Shown: positions 7,182-14,828 of the stretch, piece by piece
How positions within the stretch are numbered: the first letter of the stretch is position 1
Layout of the letters: every line of letters begins with the position of its first letter
Translations under genes and position numbers: made by a program
The notes under the pieces: model-generated
What the model was told of the DNA's origin: nothing
What the model saw: the letters and a program-made list of their open reading frames with translations, nothing else
Databases searched by the model: none
Origin: Lachnoclostridium sp. UBA1781
Lineage (GTDB): Bacteria; Bacillota; Clostridia; Lachnospirales; Lachnospiraceae
Assembly (NCBI GenBank): GCA_002315495.1
Contig: DCGJ01000171.1
Location: 572-19,603, forward strand
Direction of reading: 5' to 3'
DNA length: 19,032 bases

Positions 7182-7820
7182 TTATTTCTCAAGCAAAGAA
7201 TCTAACGAAAAGGCGCCCATCACCAAAAGGGTGCCTTTTTTTACGCAAATGCGCACCACCCCGTCAGCAAATTCATTGCTGACACCGAGGGAAAAATCAT
7301 TCGTAAGGACCGTATCTTTTACACAATACTTCGCCCCTTCAATCGTAACTCCATGCGCTTCGGAATCGAGTGAAAAGACGGAAAAGCCGCCATTTCCCGA
7401 AATCGTAATATCCGAATCACAAATGACAGTCAAGGTATCACGATTATCAACCAGATATCCTCTTCCGCCGCATTTAGCTATATGGTGTAAGAGTTGCACA
7501 TTTGCAAAAGTGTGATCGAGACGCGCTCCGCCGGTACCACCAAACAGAACAAACTCACGATACCCCTTCTCGAAGCCCCGCTCTACCGCAATTCCCATAT
7601 CCGTGTCATTCTTCTCCACAGGGTGAAGCTCCACATTTGGCTCGTTTGGAATGTACCCTAAAGAATCAAAATCTCCAACAATCAGATGCGGTTCAATCGA
7701 AAGTTCCCGAACCCAGTTCAGACCACCATCCGCAACGATAACATAATCTTCTTCGGTTATCACAGGAATAAGCGAACGTTCACATCGCTCTCCTGCACCA
7801 AAAATATAACAAATACCCAT
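7182..7820 (-). CDS. thiN: Thiamine diphosphokinase
   Basis: Transfers pyrophosphate from ATP to thiamine, giving TPP. The 212 residues match the family. Motifs: VADGGLNW (30-36), IVGDFDSLG (47-55), EKNDTDMGI (69-77) and FGGTGGARLDHTFANVQLL (93-111), the substrate- and Mg-ATP-binding regions. ATG at 7820 follows AGGTGAT closely; the recJ stop TGA overlaps this ribosome site and lies four bases upstream, so translation is probably coupled. A longer in-frame start at 7892 would lie inside recJ. It is convergent with thiT, and their stop codons abut (7181/7182). It supplies the metabolite that should repress thiT. Confidence 0.95.
   Translation of the reverse strand: MGICYIFGAGERCERSLIPVITEEDYVIVADGGLNWVRELSIEPHLIVGDFDSLGYIPNEPNVELHPVEKNDTDMGIAVERGFEKGYREFVLFGGTGGARLDHTFANVQLLHHIAKCGGRGYLVDNRDTLTVICDSDITISGNGGFSVFSLDSEAHGVTIEGAKYCVKDTVLTNDFSLGVSNEFADGVVRICVKKGTLLVMGAFSLDSLLEK
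7210..7243 (+). terminator. thiT terminator, located inside thiN
   Basis: Stem AAGGCGCCC/GGGTGCCTT with one G-U pair, ten-base loop, then seven T residues on the plus strand. It sits within the last codons of the convergent thiN gene. Read on the minus strand the stem has an A-C mismatch and a shorter T run. Confidence 0.8.
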
Positions 7821-7824
7821 ATCA

Positions 7825-9606
7825 TCACCTATTTTGAACAAAACGATACCCTTCCACACGGAATTCCAAGCGACGTACTCCATTGAAATCATTTACGGAC
7901 GGAGTATATAGAATGTGCATCTGTGTTGACGCATTTCCAACTGACAATCGACGAAGTAACTCCTCGCCACACTGTGCAGAGAACTCATCCGCCAATGCCT
8001 CAGAATCCATAAAACTGATTCCTTCCATGCGAAGATCGCGCCCCATCACCGTACTTCGATCTGTCGTAAATGCGGGTTCATACACCTGAAACTTCCAAAA
8101 CTGTTTTGATTTGCCAACCAGATAGAGTTTCGTAATATTGGCATTACGAAGTACGAAAAGCGGTTCGGCATTTCCTTTACCAAAAGGTTCGAGTAACGAT
8201 ATTTCCTGAATCATCTGCTCAGTAAGCAGGTGTAGCGGAAGCTGAATATCAATCATCCTGGTAGGGATTAAGAATTCGTCAGAAAAATCAGAAACCTCCT
8301 GTAATCTCTGCCTTAAAGGCTCCAATTCTGACTTTTTAAGAGAAAGACCCGCAGCCAAATCATGCCCGCCAAACTTCACGAGTAGGTCCTTGCATTTGCA
8401 TAACAATTCAAAGATGGATACGCCGTCAATACTTCTGGCGGAGCCCTTTAGAATCTCAGAATCTTCGCTGTTTGTCAATACAATAGTTGGACGATTGGTA
8501 TATTTACGAACACGACCGGCAACAATTCCGGCAATACTTTCATGACAATCCGGAAGGTAACATACAATCACCTTATGATTGTTTATATACTCTTCTGACA
8601 GTTCACTCATGGCCAACTTCTCCTGATCGTCTGTTTGCTGTTTACGCTCGGTATTAACAGCAAACATCTTCTTAGCCAAAGAATCTGCCGTAAGCATATC
8701 TTCACTCAGCAAAAGCTCTACACCGGCATCAGCAGTTTCCAGACGACCGAGAGCATTTACACACGGTCCTAACTGAAACCCAAAGGTATAGGTGTCGATT
8801 CGGTCCTTGGAAACCGAGCAAACCTCCAACAAACGATTCAAGCCAAAATTACCGTCTTTTTTCAGCTTCGCGATTCCAAGCTTCACAATGGAACGATTCT
8901 CTCCTACCAAAGGCATTACATCGCAAATGGTGGCAAGCGCAAGTATATCCATCTGAGCCTCAAGAAATCCGGTCTTCCCGTAATACTTCCAAAGGGCATT
9001 CATAACCTTGGCTGCCACAACAGCGCCACAGATTTCAAGACGGGCAGGCGCATTCGGAAGCTTCGGATCACAAAGCGCATCCGCTCTCGGAAGTACGCTC
9101 TGCGGCTCGTGATGATCGGTAATCAATACCGTAATACCGGCTGCACGAAGAGCCACCGTCTGCGAAACGGCAACGACACCATTGTCAACCGTAAGAACCA
9201 CCTGTACACCGTCGGAAATGGCTTCCTTCACCATACGCTCGCTGATTCCATAACCATCTACTTTACGGTCCGGAATGCGATAATCGCAATTCGCCCCCAA
9301 CTCACGAAGCGCCTTCATGCAAAGAAAGGTAGCAGTTACACCATCCACGTCATAATCGCCAAAGATGCGGATGAGCATTTGCTGTTCAATGGCCTCCGAC
9401 AGCTTTGAAACAATGATATCTACATCAGGAAGTAGTGTTTCCGAAGTTAAATCCGACATGGTCGGATACAGATACGCAGTTATCTCCTCTTTTTTCTTAT
9501 ATCCACGATTCACAAGTAACCTTGCGGTCTGCTCCGTTACATGAAACTCCTTCGCTATTTCTTCGAAGTCTCCAACCACATTTTTTATCTTCCAGTTTTC
9601 CTTCAT
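7825..9606 (-). CDS. recJ: Single-stranded-DNA-specific exonuclease RecJ
   Basis: DHH-family 5'-3' exonuclease acting in recombination and mismatch repair. The 593 residues contain GDYDVDG (83-89), TVDNG (139-143), ITDHHEP (162-168), and a DHHA1 region with GSARSIDG and FGGHDLAAG. The C-terminus (PTRMIDIQLPL, LEPFGKGN) is the OB-fold region typical of RecJ. ATG at 9606 is preferred because GGAGGTGG lies upstream at good distance; the in-frame ATG at 9645 would put that site inside the gene. It follows secDF by about 100 bases and a terminator, and overlaps the ribosome site of thiN. In many Firmicutes secDF-recJ is followed by apt and relA; here thiN takes that position. Confidence 0.96.
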   Translation of the reverse strand: MKENWKIKNVVGDFEEIAKEFHVTEQTARLLVNRGYKKKEEITAYLYPTMSDLTSETLLPDVDIIVSKLSEAIEQQMLIRIFGDYDVDGVTATFLCMKALRELGANCDYRIPDRKVDGYGISERMVKEAISDGVQVVLTVDNGVVAVSQTVALRAAGITVLITDHHEPQSVLPRADALCDPKLPNAPARLEICGAVVAAKVMNALWKYYGKTGFLEAQMDILALATICDVMPLVGENRSIVKLGIAKLKKDGNFGLNRLLEVCSVSKDRIDTYTFGFQLGPCVNALGRLETADAGVELLLSEDMLTADSLAKKMFAVNTERKQQTDDQEKLAMSELSEEYINNHKVIVCYLPDCHESIAGIVAGRVRKYTNRPTIVLTNSEDSEILKGSARSIDGVSIFELLCKCKDLLVKFGGHDLAAGLSLKKSELEPLRQRLQEVSDFSDEFLIPTRMIDIQLPLHLLTEQMIQEISLLEPFGKGNAEPLFVLRNANITKLYLVGKSKQFWKFQVYEPAFTTDRSTVMGRDLRMEGISFMDSEALADEFSAQCGEELLRRLSVGNASTQMHILYTPSVNDFNGVRRLEFRVEGYRFVQNR

Positions 9607-9670
9607 CTTTGCCACCTCCCTTCCTATAAGGATACACCTATGCAATCCAATAAATCGGACTTATTGATTC

Positions 9671-9700
9671 AAAAAAAGGGGCAGAAATACTGCCCCTTTC
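9671..9700 (-). terminator. Intrinsic terminator of secDF
   Basis: Perfect ten-base stem (9675-9684 with 9690-9699), five-base loop, and seven T residues on the minus strand. It lies eight bases after the secDF stop. No convincing recJ promoter is visible between it and recJ. Confidence 0.9.
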
Positions 9701-9708
9701 AAATCGAT

Positions 9709-11958
9709 TTAGTTCTTCTTTTCGTATTTCTTCTTTACGAACAGATACCAAAGAGTACCGGTAATACATACAGAAGAATAGGTACCACAAATGATACCAA
9801 CCGTAAGCGGAACCGCAAACTGACGAATGGTATCCACACCGAGAATAATCATAACCACAACGGTAAGCAAGGTGGTAATGGAAGTATTCAAGCTTCGTGT
9901 GAAGGTCTGAGTGATACTGTCATTTACAAGGTCAATCAGCTCATCCTTATTCTTCATCGTCTTCAGATTCTCACGTACACGGTCGAAAATAACGATGGTA
10001 GCGTTAATCGAGTAACCTACAAGAGTAAGCATAACTGCGATAAATGTACTGTCTACCGTAATTCTTGCCACTGCATAGAGGCAGAGAACGATAAGCACGT
10101 CGTGAACCAATGCAATAACCGCGCTGCCTGCAAATGCAATATTCTTGAATCGAATGAAGATGTAAATCAACATACAGATAATTGCAATGACAACGGAGAT
10201 AATTGCATCTTTCTTCATCTCGCCGGAAATAGTACCGGAAATGGTCTCCGTTTCAATGCTGGACTCAGCAACACCGTACTTCGTCTTCAGTGCATCCTTC
10301 AACTGCTGAACGGCACCGGTCTCTTCCATCGTGCTCTCGGTCTTAATAATCAATGCATTCTGACCGGAAACTGCGGATACGGAAGCACTCTTACCGGTAA
10401 CTTCCTTAACTAAATCTTCAATCTCGGTATTCGCCGGAACTGTTCCCTCAAAGGAAACCTGAACGGAAGTACCACCAACGAAATCAAGACCATAGTTCAG
10501 GATTCTACCTGTGGAAGCGCTGTTAACAATCAACATAATGCAGCAAAGTGCAATACCAATACCGGATACGATCAGATAAATGCCCTTATGCTGTACGAAA
10601 TTGATTCTCTTACGAGCCTTCTCTGCGCCATAAAGCCCCGGCTTCGTTGCACCAAGGTTGAAGAATGCCAAAACAATAAATCTGGTAACCAAAAGTGCGG
10701 AAATCATAGAGATTACAATACCAATACCAAGGGTAACTGCGAAGCCCTTAATGGTACCGGAACCAAAGATATAAAGTACTGCAGCTGCAATCAAAGTGGT
10801 TACGTTACCATCAACAATTGCAGAGGTAGCCTTCTCAAAACCAAGCTTAATTGCGGAACGAACCGTCTTACCTGCTGCGATTTCCTCACGAATACGAGTG
10901 AAAATGATGACATTCGCATCCACAGCCATACCAACAGTAAGGATGACACCGGCGATACCCGGAAGTGTCAGGGTGACATCAAAGAGCAAATAACAAAGAA
11001 CGTTAAGTCCAAGATAGAAAACAAGTGCCAAGCTGGAAGCAAGACCAAGAATACGGTATACAACCATCATGAAGATGCAAACCAACACGAAACCGATGAT
11101 ACCTGCAATAAGGCTGGTCTTCAAAGCTTCCGAACCAAGAGTTGCACCTACAACATTGGAACGAAGGGTTTCGAGTTCAATCGGCAATGCACCGATACGA
11201 ATAAAGGTTGCAAGTTCATTACACTCGTCATAGGTGCCGGCGCCGGTAATCTGTGCCTTACCACCGTCAATCTTAGTATTAACACCAGGGCAACTAATAA
11301 CCGTGCCATCGTAAACGATTGCAATCTTATTCTTCATGCCGTTCTGGCTTACACACCATGCAGTCGCTTCTGCAAACTTGGTGGAACCGGTTCCGTTTAA
11401 GGTAAGATCAACGACATTGTTCGTACCGCCGGTGTTGTTATCCTGATAAATCTTAGCTTCAGCGTTAGAAACGGAAGAACCGTCCATTACAACATCGCCG
11501 TCTTTAATAATATCTTCAATATCACGTGCAAGAGAATAACCGCTTGCAGCAGAAGAATCGGTCTTTACGTTAGCCGTACCATTCTTATCGGTTGCATAAA
11601 TAAAGTAGAGGTTACCTGCAGCACCTAATTTCGAAAGAACGGCCTTTGCATCGTCTACACCCGGAATCTCGACGTTAATACGATCGCTACCCTCCTGGTA
11701 AACATTACTCTCCGTACTAAATGCTTCCGCACGGCTACGAAGGTTCTCAATAACATCCTTCATCTCCTGAGAAGTCGGATCATCCTTTACGGTCTTATAA
11801 GTGATACTTACACCACCGTTCAAATCAAGACCAAGCTTGATGTCCTGTGCGCCCGGTACTTTCTCATTGAAGGTTCCGAAATAACCCCAGGCTGCGATTG
11901 CAACAACAACGATCAAAATAGCGACCAGCTGAAGTGCACCTTTTTTCTTATTATTCAT
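9709..11958 (-). CDS. secDF: Fused protein translocase subunit SecDF
   Basis: Inner-membrane RND-type partner of SecYEG that uses proton motive force to help export. At 749 residues, SecD and SecF are one polypeptide. SecD half: one N-terminal membrane helix (8-25), GLDLNGGVSITY (43-54), a periplasmic/extracellular domain to about 280, then five helices with VGMAVDANVIIFTRIREE (342-359). SecF half: helix 460-478, YGLDFVGGTSVQVSF (489-503), and a C-terminal helix bundle with VGYSINATIVIFDRVRE (647-663). GAGGT stands nine bases before ATG 11958. The charged tail KKKYEKKN is typical. The leader contains a terminator-like hairpin, so expression may be attenuated. Confidence 0.97.
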   Translation of the reverse strand: MNNKKKGALQLVAILIVVVAIAAWGYFGTFNEKVPGAQDIKLGLDLNGGVSITYKTVKDDPTSQEMKDVIENLRSRAEAFSTESNVYQEGSDRINVEIPGVDDAKAVLSKLGAAGNLYFIYATDKNGTANVKTDSSAASGYSLARDIEDIIKDGDVVMDGSSVSNAEAKIYQDNNTGGTNNVVDLTLNGTGSTKFAEATAWCVSQNGMKNKIAIVYDGTVISCPGVNTKIDGGKAQITGAGTYDECNELATFIRIGALPIELETLRSNVVGATLGSEALKTSLIAGIIGFVLVCIFMMVVYRILGLASSLALVFYLGLNVLCYLLFDVTLTLPGIAGVILTVGMAVDANVIIFTRIREEIAAGKTVRSAIKLGFEKATSAIVDGNVTTLIAAAVLYIFGSGTIKGFAVTLGIGIVISMISALLVTRFIVLAFFNLGATKPGLYGAEKARKRINFVQHKGIYLIVSGIGIALCCIMLIVNSASTGRILNYGLDFVGGTSVQVSFEGTVPANTEIEDLVKEVTGKSASVSAVSGQNALIIKTESTMEETGAVQQLKDALKTKYGVAESSIETETISGTISGEMKKDAIISVVIAIICMLIYIFIRFKNIAFAGSAVIALVHDVLIVLCLYAVARITVDSTFIAVMLTLVGYSINATIVIFDRVRENLKTMKNKDELIDLVNDSITQTFTRSLNTSITTLLTVVVMIILGVDTIRQFAVPLTVGIICGTYSSVCITGTLWYLFVKKKYEKKN

Positions 11959-12008
11959 TCTATTACCTCACTCCCATTAATGGATGGTGTTGGTGTAAAA
12001 AAGCCGAT

Positions 12009-12048
12009 AAAAAAATGCTGCAGCGGCAATCACTTGGCGCTGCACCAT
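12009..12048 (-). terminator. Terminator-like hairpin in the secDF leader (possible attenuator)
   Basis: On the minus strand, an 11-base arm at 12048-12038 pairs with 12025-12015 (ten pairs, one G-G mismatch), followed directly by seven T residues (12015-12009). It lies between the secDF promoter and start codon. On the plus strand no T tract follows, so it is not a degV-direction terminator. Confidence 0.65.
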
Positions 12049-12056
12049 ACGGACAT
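12030..12056 (-). CDS. Possible eight-codon leader ORF of secDF
   Basis: ATG at 12056 opens MSVWCSAK and stops at TGA (12032-12030), so the last four codons form the 5' arm of the leader hairpin. TAAGG precedes it by about nine bases, at the predicted extreme 5' end of the transcript. Such short frames occur by chance; it is listed because its translation would compete with the hairpin. Confidence 0.25.
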   Translation of the reverse strand: MSVWCSAK

Positions 12057-12072
12057 TTTCACAGCCTTAGGT

Positions 12073-12100
12073 ATTATATCACAAACTCAATAAAAGGCAA
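12073..12100 (-). promoter_or_regulatory. Promoter of secDF
   Basis: Minus strand TTGCCT (12100-12095), 16-base spacer, TATAAT (12078-12073). It gives a leader of roughly 110 bases before secDF. Confidence 0.7.
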
Positions 12101-12164
12101 ATGATTTTTTAGGAATTCCATATTATTTGCCGCGCATTTTCAACGAAAAACAGCGGATTATCAG

Positions 12165-12193
12165 TTGAAGAAATATGTTTGAAATGCTATACT
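12165..12193 (+). promoter_or_regulatory. Promoter of the DegV-family gene
   Basis: TTGAAG (12165-12170), 17-base spacer, TATACT (12188-12193). The predicted leader carries a GC-rich hairpin, TGCGGC/GCCGCA (12215-12230), without a T tract. Confidence 0.75.
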
Positions 12194-12262
12194 AAAAAAA
12201 GATGAGAAAAGAAATGCGGCATTGGCCGCAGGTAAAAACAAATGTCGAAGGAGGCATTTTTT

Positions 12263-13126
12263 ATGAGCAATTTTGTTATTTCAACAGATTCCACTGCTGA
12301 CCTCCCAAAGGAATATGTAACCAACAATGCCTTAATCATTAATCCATTGTATTATACCGTCAACGGTTCTACCTTCGGGGGTGCTAACGACATGGATTTA
12401 AAGGTGTTCTATGACCGTATGCGCGAGGATGCAAAGGTTACTACAAATGCATCCATTGTAGGGGAAATTATGGAGAATTTCCGTCCCGTTTTGGAGCGTG
12501 GAGAGGATATCCTTCATCTCGCATTTTCCTCCGGTCTCAGCAGCACATATGCCAATACCGTATTAGCCGCCAATGAGTTGCTGGAAGATTATCCGGATCG
12601 AAAGATCGTCGTTATCGATTCCCTGTGCGCTTCTCTCGGTCAGGGTCTATTCGTCCATAAAGCTTTAAAGTTAAAAAAAGAAGGCAAATCATTAGATGAA
12701 ATTGCTGCCTGGTGCGAAGCACACAAATTGGAGGTTTGTCACCAGTTTACCGTGGATGATTTGAAGTATCTTCAGCGTGGCGGAAGAATCAGTAAAGCCA
12801 CTGCAATTATCGGAACCATTGCGAATATCAAACCGGTTCTTCATGTTGACAATGAGGGGCATTTGGTTTCCCTTTCCAATGTACGAGGTCGCCGCAAGGC
12901 TCTTCTCACCTTATTGGACAATATGGCTGATGCAATTGATGGCGTTGAAAACGACTGCGTCTTTATCAGTCATGGCGATTGTCTCGCTGACGCACAGTTC
13001 GTTGGTGAACAGGTGAAAGCACGTTTTGGAATTAAAGACATTATGTATAGTTATGTGTCCCCGACCATCGGTTCTCACAGCGGTCCTGGTACACTCGCCC
13101 TGTTCCATATGGGAAAACATCGATAA
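12263..13126 (+). CDS. DegV family protein (fatty-acid-binding, FakB-like)
   Basis: Cytosolic lipid-binding protein of 287 residues. FakB members present a fatty acid to the kinase FakA for acyl-phosphate synthesis; whether this copy does so is inference, as no fakA is in the window. Family landmarks: STDSTADLPKEY at the N-terminus, HLAFSSGLSSTYANT, TVDDLKYLQRGGRISK, SNVRGRRKALL and SHSGPGTLALF near the end. The SSGLSS loop and the final SHSGPGT region border the fatty-acid carboxylate. ATG at 12263 is favoured because GAAGGAGG lies nine bases upstream; an ATG at 12242 precedes that site. Single-gene transcript with its own promoter and terminator, divergent from secDF. Confidence 0.93.
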   Translation: MSNFVISTDSTADLPKEYVTNNALIINPLYYTVNGSTFGGANDMDLKVFYDRMREDAKVTTNASIVGEIMENFRPVLERGEDILHLAFSSGLSSTYANTVLAANELLEDYPDRKIVVIDSLCASLGQGLFVHKALKLKKEGKSLDEIAAWCEAHKLEVCHQFTVDDLKYLQRGGRISKATAIIGTIANIKPVLHVDNEGHLVSLSNVRGRRKALLTLLDNMADAIDGVENDCVFISHGDCLADAQFVGEQVKARFGIKDIMYSYVSPTIGSHSGPGTLALFHMGKHR

Positions 13127-13135
13127 AAGTTGAAC

Positions 13136-13175
13136 ATGCAGCCAATTCCTAACGGAACGGGCTGCATTTTAATTT
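13136..13175 (+). terminator. Intrinsic terminator of the DegV-family gene
   Basis: Stem ATGCAGCC (13136-13143) with GGCTGCAT (13160-13167), extended by an inner TTCC/GGAA helix, followed by TTTAATTTTT on the plus strand. Confidence 0.85.
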
Positions 13176-13235
13176 TTATCGTTAACCAACCAATTCTTCT
13201 CATCCAAATCCATACTCACGAAAGTCAGGTTGTCC

Positions 13236-14147
13236 TCATCTCGCATAGTTCACCGGATATCTGCCTTTCAACTCGGGCAGATATTCCCCTTCATAACTCT
13301 CATGATTTCTTCGATACAGATAATTCGACAATTCCCGATAATCCGATGGCGTTGTGGTATATTCCTGTTTTGAAATCTCAAAAGCTAAGGCTCGAATTCG
13401 GTCTATAACTCCTGATTCCTTTGTCTCCTTTCTTGCAAGAACATAATCTACAAACTTTCCGCGTTCGAACATCTCCATACAATCATCTGTGATTGGTAGC
13501 AAGTGCACACTGTTTTTATTCAACTTAAAAGCATGAATAACTTTTTTCATTCCTTTTTCAAGCTCTCGCTCATTGTTCGTATACCCATACAAAACCAACT
13601 GAACACGGTACATATCATTTTGAAAATGCTCCAGTACATCCGAAATCTTCTCCACATCAAAAGGCACTACCGCTACAATCTGATCCGCATCCTGTACAAT
13701 CCTCGAGGTAGCCACATTGTTATTCGTCTCGACGTTCCAAACCGCGTAATCAAAATACAAATGACAAAAACTCTCCAGCTCCTCATATTCTTCCCGAATC
13801 CCATAATCATAAAACACCTTCGGCAAACTCTGATTTTGAGGAAGAAAAAACAGCCTTCCTTCCTGAACCTCAAGGCAGCGTTTACGAAAAACCGCTCTGT
13901 TCGTTTTTCGATTCATAAAATCCAGATACGTATCTCCACGATGACAATTCGCATCATACTGACTGTAATCTTCACGTAGCACATCATATCTGGCACCAAC
14001 CAGACAATGTCCAAGGTTTCGACGCTTTAGGTAATTTTCCAAAGCCACTACCCTGCACGGAAATTCATTCGCTAACACCGCAGCAAACAGGCCGGCAACA
14101 TATCCACAGATATCTCCTCGTACCGGCGACCAACAAGCTATATTCAT
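13236..14147 (-). CDS. Unknown protein, likely MinD/ParA-like fold with eroded nucleotide site
   Basis: A 303-residue protein that I cannot name. The start, MNIACWSPVRG, has the hydrophobic strand then loop then small-residue helix (YVAGLFAAVLA) seen where MinD/ParA/TadZ-type ATPases have the deviant Walker A loop, but no GK[ST] is present: the loop reads SPVRGDICGYVAG. Further family-like pieces are FDYAVWNVE (132-140, where ATPases have a conserved Asp), DADQIVAVVPFD (153-164) and VLYGYTNNE (185-193). The protein may have the fold without ATP hydrolysis; this is inference. There is no signal peptide or membrane helix. GGGAGG precedes ATG 14147; an ATG at 14177 lacks a site. The gene stands alone, and its leader carries two inverted repeats. 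Confidence 0.6.
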   Translation of the reverse strand: MNIACWSPVRGDICGYVAGLFAAVLANEFPCRVVALENYLKRRNLGHCLVGARYDVLREDYSQYDANCHRGDTYLDFMNRKTNRAVFRKRCLEVQEGRLFFLPQNQSLPKVFYDYGIREEYEELESFCHLYFDYAVWNVETNNNVATSRIVQDADQIVAVVPFDVEKISDVLEHFQNDMYRVQLVLYGYTNNERELEKGMKKVIHAFKLNKNSVHLLPITDDCMEMFERGKFVDYVLARKETKESGVIDRIRALAFEISKQEYTTTPSDYRELSNYLYRRNHESYEGEYLPELKGRYPVNYAR

Positions 14148-14162
14148 TTTTACCTCCCACTT

Positions 14163-14186
14163 TGAAATGTTACCCAAGACATTTCA
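14163..14186 (-). repeat. Inverted repeat in the leader of the MinD-like gene
   Basis: Perfect eight-base arms TGAAATGT and ACATTTCA separated by eight bases, ending just before the ribosome site. It could be an operator or an RNA hairpin. A second one, CCTCTG/CAGAGG, lies at 14202-14217. Confidence 0.55.
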
Positions 14187-14247
14187 TTTTATATTACGCG
14201 ACCTCTGCTTTCAGAGGGATATTTCCACCTTAACCGCATTTTGACAA

Positions 14248-14279
14248 TAAAAAAAGGGCGAAAAATGCTCTTTTCCGCC
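14248..14279 (-). terminator. Intrinsic terminator of the CYTH gene
   Basis: Nine-pair stem with one G-U pair (14257-14265 with 14271-14279), five-base loop, then a T run on the minus strand (14255-14248). It lies about 30 bases after the stop codon. Confidence 0.85.
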
Positions 14280-14307
14280 ACTTTAAATTTATTTTTATAG
14301 ATAAAAA

Positions 14308-14796
14308 CTACTGCCAAATCATGCGACTGTTCGAATATTTCGGATCTCCGGAGACATCCTCTCCGAACCAGTTCGGCTTGCAAAATCGTACCGAATCTTC
14401 TTCGCTTTCAAACTCAACCTCGACAATAATAATACCGGAAAGGGCACCCTCGAACACATCCAGTTCCGCTGTTAATCCATCAATTCCGGTGATTTCTTTT
14501 GAGAGAGGAATCAATGTTCTGGTCTTCCGAATAATGTTGCCATCAGACTTGGAAAGAAGGTGGCTGTAGCTTATTTCCGGGATATCAAATTCCTCTTCCA
14601 CATTCACTCTTGCACCGCTTTTACTTTCCACCTTTGCTTTATAGGTCAGAACAAAATGCTTCTCATTCTCCACTTCGATCATGCGAACCCGAAGCGTACA
14701 CCCTTCTTCGCAGATGTATCCCTGCTCAATGATTTCCTTTTGATATCCTTCGAGATTCGGAAGCGTCTTTACCAGATATTTGCGTTCGATTTCCAT
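14308..14796 (-). CDS. CYTH domain protein (triphosphate tunnel enzyme)
   Basis: A 162-residue single-domain protein. The N-terminus MEIERKYLV is the CYTH signature ExExK (Glu2, Glu4, Lys6), whose acidic and basic side chains line the metal-triphosphate tunnel. Alternating charged strands follow (TLRVRMIEV, HFVLTYKAK, IIIVEVEFESEEDS), as in the tunnel barrel, and SRMIWQ closes the protein. Bacterial members hydrolyse inorganic triphosphate or, less often, make cyclic AMP or thiamine triphosphate derivatives; the substrate here is unknown. AAAGGAG precedes the ATG. It begins 32 bases after the WYL-HAD fusion gene and is probably the last gene of that transcript. Confidence 0.9.
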   Translation of the reverse strand: MEIERKYLVKTLPNLEGYQKEIIEQGYICEEGCTLRVRMIEVENEKHFVLTYKAKVESKSGARVNVEEEFDIPEISYSHLLSKSDGNIIRKTRTLIPLSKEITGIDGLTAELDVFEGALSGIIIVEVEFESEEDSVRFCKPNWFGEDVSGDPKYSNSRMIWQ

Positions 14797-14828
14797 AATG
14801 GTTTCTCTCCTTTCTTATGAAACAAAAA

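Noticed and set aside
9541..10413. Long plus-strand open frame across the recJ start and the secDF end
   Set aside because: It lies antisense to two certain genes, crosses their terminator, and its translation is rich in Asn, Cys and His with no recognisable domain; it is a shadow frame.
10588..11400. 270-codon plus-strand open frame opposite secDF
   Set aside because: Composition (many Cys, Asn, Thr, Lys) is typical of antisense to a membrane-protein gene; no ribosome site or promoter seen.
13130..13408. Plus-strand open frame after the DegV-family gene
   Set aside because: It runs through that gene's terminator and then antisense to the MinD-like gene; no ribosome site.
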